The notes beneath the pieces were generated by a model. It had not been told where the DNA came from. It made no database searches and worked only from the letters and a program-made list of their open reading frames with translations. Shown here piece by piece: positions 58,018 to 64,000 of a stretch of 64,000 nucleotides of DNA (within the stretch, counting starts at the first letter, position 1; every line of letters starts with the position of its first letter). The position numbers were made by a program, and so were the translations under genes. The stretch spans positions 108,059,363-108,123,362 of the forward strand of contig OX638131.1 of NCBI GenBank assembly GCA_951804985.1, read 5' to 3'. The DNA is from Dryomyza anilis (lineage: Eukaryota; Arthropoda; Insecta; Diptera; Dryomyzidae).

Positions 58018-61000
58018 AGAATCTTTGTAAAATGTTGATAAAATGTTTATAGAATGTTTACAGAATGTTTATAAAATGTTTATAGAATGTTTATAAAATG
58101 TTTATAGAATGTTTATATAATGTTTATAGAATGCTTATAGAAGGTTTATATAATGTTTATGGAATTTTTATAAAATGTTTATAAAATGTTTATAGAATGT
58201 TTATAGAATATTTATAGAATGTTTATAGAATGTTTATAGAATGTTTATAGAATGTTTATAGAATGTTTATAGAAAGTTTATAGAATGTTTGTACAATATT
58301 TATAGAAAATGTTTATAGAATGTTTATAGAATTTTCATAGAATGTTTATAGAATCTTTATATAATGTTCATAGAATGTTTATAGAATGTTTGTAGAATGT
58401 TTAAAGAATGTTTATAGAATATTTATAGAATGTTTATAAAATATTTATAGAATGTATATAGAATGTTTGTAGAATGTTTAAAGAATGTTTATAGAATATT
58501 TATAGAATGTTTATAAAATATTTATAGAATGTATATAGAATGTTTATAGAATGTTTATAGAATGTTTATAGAATGTTTAAAGAATGTTTATAGAATATTT
58601 ATAGAATGTTTATAAAATATTTGTAGAATGTTTATAGAATGTTTATAGAATGTTTATAGAATATTTATAGAATGTTTATAAAATGTTTATAGAATGTTTA
58701 TAGAATGTTTATAGAATGTTTATAGAATTTTCATAGAATGTTTATAGAATCTTTATATAATGTTCATAGAATGTTTATAGAATGTTTGTAGAATGTTTAA
58801 AGAATGTTTATAGAATATTTATAGAATGTTTATAAAATATTTATAGAATGTATATAGAATGTTTGTAGAATGTTTAAAGAATGTTTATAGAATATTTATA
58901 GAATGTTTATAAAATATTTATAGAATGTATATAGAATGTTTATAGAATGTTTATAGAATGTTTATAGAATGTTTAAAGAATGTTTATAGAATATTTATAG
59001 AATGTTTATAAAATATTTGTAGAATGTTTATAGAATGTTTATAGAATGTTTATAGAATGTTAATAGAATTTTCGTAGAATGTTTATAGAATGTTTATAGA
59101 ATGTTTATAGAATGTTTGTACAATATTTATAGAAAATGTTTATAGAATGTTTATAGAATATTTATAGAATTTTCATAGAATGTTTATAGAATCTTTATAT
59201 AATGTTCAGAGAATGTTTATAGAATGTCTGTAGAATGTGTAAAGAATGTTTATAGAATATTTATAGAATGTTTATAAAATATTTATAGAATGTATATAGA
59301 ATGTTTGTAGAATGTTTAAATAATGTTTATAGAATAGTGATAGAATGTTTATAAAATATTTATAGAATGTATATAGATTGTTTATAGAAAGTTTATAAAA
59401 TGTTTATAGAATTTTCATAGAATGTTTATGGAATCTTTATATAATGTTCATAGAATGTTTACAGAATGTTTGTAGAATGTTTAAAGAATGTTTATAGAAT
59501 ATTTATAGAATGTTTATAGAATATTTATAGAATGTTTATAGAATGTTTATAGAATTTTTATAGAATTTTTATAAAATGTTTATAGAATGTTTATAGAATG
59601 TTTATAGAATGTTTATAGAATATTTATAGAATGTTTATAGAATGTTTATAGAATTTTTATAGAATGTTTATAGAATGTTTATAGAATGTTTATAGAATGT
59701 TTATAGAATTTTTATAGAATGTTTATAAAATGTTTATAGAATGTTTATAGAATGTTTATAGAATGTTTATAGAATATTTATAGAATGTTTATAGAATGTT
59801 TATAGAATGTTTATAGAATGTTTATAGAATGTTTATAGAATTTTTATAGAATGTTTATAGAATGTTTATAGAATGTTTACAGAATTTTTATAGAATGTTT
59901 ATAAAATGTTTATAGAATGTTTATAGAATGTTTTTAGAATGTTTATAGAATATTTATAGAATGTTTATAGAATGTTTATAGAATGTTTATAGAATGTTTA
60001 TAGAATGTTTGTAGAATGTTTATAGAATGTTTATAGAATGTTTGTACAATATTTATAGAAAATGTTTATAGAATGTTTATAGAATGTTTATAGAATTTTC
60101 ATAGAATGTTTATAGAATCTTTATATAATGTTCATAGAATGTTTATAGAATGTTTGTAGAATGTTTAAAGAATGTTTATAGAATATTTATAGAATGTTTA
60201 TAAAATATTTATAGAATATATATAGAATGTTTGTAGAATGTTTAAAGAATGTTTATAGAATATTTATAGAATGTTTATAAAATATTTATAGAATGTATAT
60301 AGAATGTTTATAGAATGTTTATAGAATGTTTATAAAATGTTTATAGAATGTTTATAGAATGTTTTTAGAATGTTTATAGAATATTTATAGAATGTTTATA
60401 GAATGTTTATAGAATGTTTATAGAATGTTTATAGAATGTTTATAAAATATTTATAGAATGTTTATAGAATGTTTGTACAATATTTATAGAAAATGTTTAT
60501 AGAATGTTTATAGAATATTTATAGAATTTTCATAGAATGTTTATAGAATCTTTATATAATGTTCAGAGAATGTTTATAGAATGTCTGTAGAATGTTTAAA
60601 GAATGTTTATAGAATATTTATAGAATGTTTATAGAATATTTATAGAATGTTTATAGAATGTTTATAGAATGTTTATAGAATGTTTATAGAATGTTTATAG
60701 AATTTTTATAGAATGTTTATATAATGTTCATAGAATGTTTACAGAATGTTTGTAGAATGTTTAAAGAATGTTTATAGAATATTTATAGAATGTTTATAGA
60801 ATATTTATAGAATGTTTATAGAATGTTTATAGAATTTTTATAGAATGTTTATAAAATGTTTATAGAATGTTTATAGAATGTTTATAGAATGTTTATAGAA
60901 TATTTATAGAATGTTTATAGAATGTTTATAGAATTTTTATAGAATGTTTATAGAATGTTTATAGAATGTTTATAGAATTTTTATAGAATGTTTATAAAAT

Positions 61001-62430
61001 GTTTATAGAATGTTTATAGAATGTTTATAGAATGTTTATAGAATATTTATAGAATGTTTATAGAATGTTTATAGAATGTTTATAGAATGTTTATAGAATG
61101 TTTATAGAATTTTTATAGAATGTTTATAGAATGTTTATAGAATGTTTACAGAATTTTTATAGAATGTTTATATAATGTTTATAGAATGTTTATAGAATGT
61201 TTTTAGAATGTTTATAGAATATTTATAGAATGTTTGTAGAATGTTTATAGAATGTTTATAGAATGTTTATAGAATGTTTGTAGAATGTTTATAGAATGTT
61301 TATAGAATGTTTGTACAATATTTATAGAAAATGTTTATAGAATGTTTATAGAATGTTTATAGAATTTTCATAGAATGTTTATAGAATCTTTATATAATGT
61401 TCATAGAATGTTTATAGAATGTTTGTAGAATGTTTAAAGAATGTTTATAGAATATTTATAGAATGTTTATAAAATATTTATAGAATATATATAGAATGTT
61501 TGTAGAATGTTTAAAGAATGTTTATAGAATATTTATAGAATGTTTATAAAATATTTATAGAATGTATATAGAATGTTTATAGAATGTTTATAGAATGTTT
61601 ATAGAATGTTTAAAGAATGTTTATAAAATATTTATAGAATGTTTATAAAATATTTGTAGAATGTTTATAGAATGTTTATAGAATTTTTATAGAATGTTAA
61701 TAGAATTTTCGTAGAATGTTTATAGAATGTTTATAGAATGTTTGTACAATATTTATAGAAAATGTTTATAAAATGTTTATAGAATATTTATAGAATTTTC
61801 ATAGAATGTTTATAGAATCTTTATATAATGTTCAGAGAATGTTTATAGAATGTCTGTAGAATGTTTAAAGAATGTTTATAGAATATTTATAGAATGTTTA
61901 TAAAATATTTATAGAATGTATATAGAATGTTTGTAGAATGTTTAAAGAATGTTTATAGAATAGTTATAGAATGTTTATAAAATATTTATAGAATGTATAT
62001 AGATTGTTTATAGAATGTTTATAAAATGTTTATAGAATTTTCATAGAATGTTTATGGAATCTTTATATAATGTTCATAGAATGTTTATAGAATGTTTGTA
62101 GAATGTTTAAAGAATGTTTATAGAATATTTATTAAATGTTTATAGAATATTTATAGAATGTTTATAGAATGTTTATAGAATTTTTATAGAATGTTTATAG
62201 AATGTTTATAGAATGTTTATAGAATATTTATAGAATGTTTATAGAATGTTTATAGAATGTTTATAGAATGTTTATAGAATGTATATAGAATGTTTATAGA
62301 ATGTTTAATGAGTATATTTAATATATTCATTAAACATATAATGTTTATAGAATGTTTATAGAAAGTTTATGGAATGTTTATAAAATGTTTATTGAATATT
62401 TATAGAATGTTTATAGAATATTTAAAGCAT
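58018..62430 (+). repeat. 11-bp satellite (GTTTATAGAAT)n with higher-order structure
   Basis: About 400 units of GTTTATAGAAT and variants (TATTTATAGAA, GTTTGTAGAAT, GTTTAAAGAAT). A marker GTACAATATTTATAGAAAAT occurs at about 58291, 59118, 60044, 60474, 61313 and 61744. The pair at 60044/60474 repeats at 61313/61744, an offset of about 1270 bp, showing a higher-order repeat. Two marker subtypes differ at the following TTCATAG or TTCAGAG. A palindromic break (TTTAATGAGTATATTTAATA) lies near 62300. Confidence 0.98.
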
Positions 62431-63538
62431 CTTTATACATCAACATAGATCTAAAAGATAAATCTATACTGAATACATTAACAAGCACAAATTTACAAAT
62501 CATCACTCTTGTGCTTATTATTTTTACAGACTTGCATTAAAACTGCTCCAGTAATGAAAGACTATTAAAATAATTTAGTAGTATCTAGTAGTATTTAATA
62601 GTAGTATTTAGTGCCAACTAAATAATTTTACCAGTTAATATGCTGTGGTAGACATCTTCTGAGTGAAAGTCCTTTTTGGAGTAGTCATTGTCGTCGACGT
62701 TGATTGCCAAGGCAGCCGTGACAAAGCTCGTAATCATTGGTAGCAATTGACATAATAGAGGCTTATATGGTATTACAGCAACAACAACAACAATAAATAT
62801 AATAACAATATCAGCGCCCTACCTTCTAGAATGGCACCATGTCCTTGCAGTTGTTCCAAACGGTCCCAAAGACCTCTCTACACGGTGTGATGAAGATGTT
62901 CGTGGTCCTTATATCGTAGATGCTCTCGTTCTGATAGATGCTCTCTGTTGTTATGTGATTTGTGCTCCCCCTTGAGTTGCTGCTTTTATCCTGTATACAG
63001 CAAACAAAAGTCTTTGAGTATGTCCTGCCCCATGGTTTGTCCTGCTACCAGCTAGTCAGGCAGGCAGGCAGTCAGCCAACCAATAACATTGAATGGCACC
63101 ATATTAAAATCGTTATCATTGTCAAAATGAATGGCACAACAAATTGATCCTGCTGCAAGGACCTACTTTATATTTTGTTATATGAACTACGCAACACTGC
63201 GTCGTGGTTCAATAAATTTTAATCACCTACTGCGGAGTGATTTTCAACAAGAAAGCCACAGCCGGCCGCCGCAGTACGAAATGTTCGTACAAGAACCAAA
63301 AGGAGAACTGCGAAAAGGACATAGCGCAGAGGTGCTGCAAATGAAGATCCTTTGGTGGGAATGATTGTGGTCGAACGATTAAAGTTAAACAAGCGTAATT
63401 GACAGACAGACAACCAGAAAGTAAGACGGGAATTTATTTATATAACAATCATGAGAGGCATAAAGGACTTTTTGTATGTTATGTTGTAAAACAAACGAAA
63501 TTTATATATTTAATATTTAGCAAAAATTAGTTTTTATT
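62431..63538. other. Non-repetitive island, no gene called
   Basis: Mixed composition at 62640-63420, with CAACAACAACAACAAT near 62782 and CAGGCAGGCAGGCAG near 63058. ORFs of 61-77 codons (62962, 63131, 63219 minus) overlap and lack known domains. A real short exon cannot be excluded. Confidence 0.4.
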
Positions 63539-64000
63539 GAAAATTTTAATTTTAGGTTAAAATTTAAATTTTTAGTGAAAAATTGACTTTTTAATGAAAA
63601 ATTTAATTTTTAGTGCAAAATTGAATTTTTAGTGAAAAATTGAATTTTTAGTGAAAAATTGAATTTTTAGTGAAAAATTGAATTTTTAGTGAAAAATTGA
63701 ATTTTTGTGAAAAATTGAATTTTTAGTGAAAAATTGAATTTTTAGTGAAAATTTGAATTTTTAGTGAAAATTTGAATTTTTAGTGAAAAATTGAATTTTT
63801 AGTGAAAAATTGATTTTTTAGTGAAAAATTGATTTTTTAGTGAAAAATTGAATTTTTAGTGAAAAATTGAATTTTTAGTGAAAAATTGAATTTTTAGTGA
63901 AAAATTGAATTTTTAGTGAAAAATTGAATTTTTAGTGAAAAATTGAATTTTTAGTGAAAAATTGAATTTTTAGTGAAAAATTGAATTTTTAGTGAAAAAT
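63539..64000 (+). repeat. 19-bp satellite block 7 (reaches window end)
   Basis: Highly regular GAATTTTTAGTGAAAAATT units from about 63610, the most homogeneous block of the family together with the centre of block 2. It continues past the end of the window. Confidence 0.97.

Noticed and set aside
58018..62430. CRISPR-like regular repeat
   Set aside because: There are no unique spacers; the DNA between motifs is the same 11-bp unit, and the genome is eukaryotic.
1..64000. LTR retrotransposon or endogenous viral sequence
   Set aside because: I saw no direct long terminal repeats, primer-binding site, protease/integrase motifs or envelope-like frame.

Overview
This window looks like nuclear DNA from a brachyceran fly or a close dipteran relative. 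The grounds are very AT-rich DNA with GT-AG introns and AATAAA polyadenylation signals, poly-Q/poly-N coding sequence made of CAA/CAG and AAC codons, tRNA-derived SINEs, a DINE-1/mini-me-like element with a (GACA)n tract, Helitron-like termini, and a Tc1/mariner DD37E element of the kind best known from insects. I cannot name the species. There are no bacterial operons, CRISPR arrays or viral genomes.

Only about 2 kb is convincingly protein coding, and all of it is on the + strand. A terminal or near-terminal exon of a longer gene lies at 5568-6098. It has an internal splice donor that could join to a small alternative last exon at 8206-8228. A single-exon gene of 350 codons lies at 16135-17187 and encodes an Asn/Gln-rich basic protein. 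I recognise neither gene product.

The rest is a mosaic of expanded simple satellites, transposon remnants and short non-repetitive islands. A 19-bp satellite (GAATTTTTAGTGAAAAATT) occurs in at least seven blocks and in both orientations. An AAAAGCTTTT-based repeat surrounds the 5568-6098 exon (4.6-5.3, 6.8-7.9, 9.7-12.7 and 14.0-15.8 kb). A 7-bp AAATGTT array covers 22.4-24.2 kb. Degenerate TTCATAAATT, TTTTACACCATA and ACTACGAAAT repeats fill 24.9-32.2 kb. An 11-bp GTTTATAGAAT array with a 1.27-kb higher-order period fills 58.0-62.4 kb.

The transposons are often nested, which gives a relative history: a Tc1-type element inside a SINE inside a tandem repeat (45.6-47.6 kb); a SINE inside a LINE 3' end (17.5-18.06 kb); a hAT-like element inside a Helitron inside the 19-bp satellite (40.6-42.9 kb); a TIR element inside a TACACCCAG-type MITE (19.6-20.35 kb); and a MITE inside an unrecognised element carrying six GTGACGGGCGTTAC motifs (42.9-44.5 kb). 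The last is the best candidate here for something undescribed.

Non-repetitive islands (about 2.3-3.3, 21.8-22.3, 24.4-24.9, 32.4-33.3, 38.9-39.5, 44.7-45.5, 48.4-49.1, 52.5-52.7, 54.2-54.6 and 62.6-63.4 kb) have no convincing ORF. They are the places to look for conserved regulatory DNA, or for exons too short to see from a single sequence.
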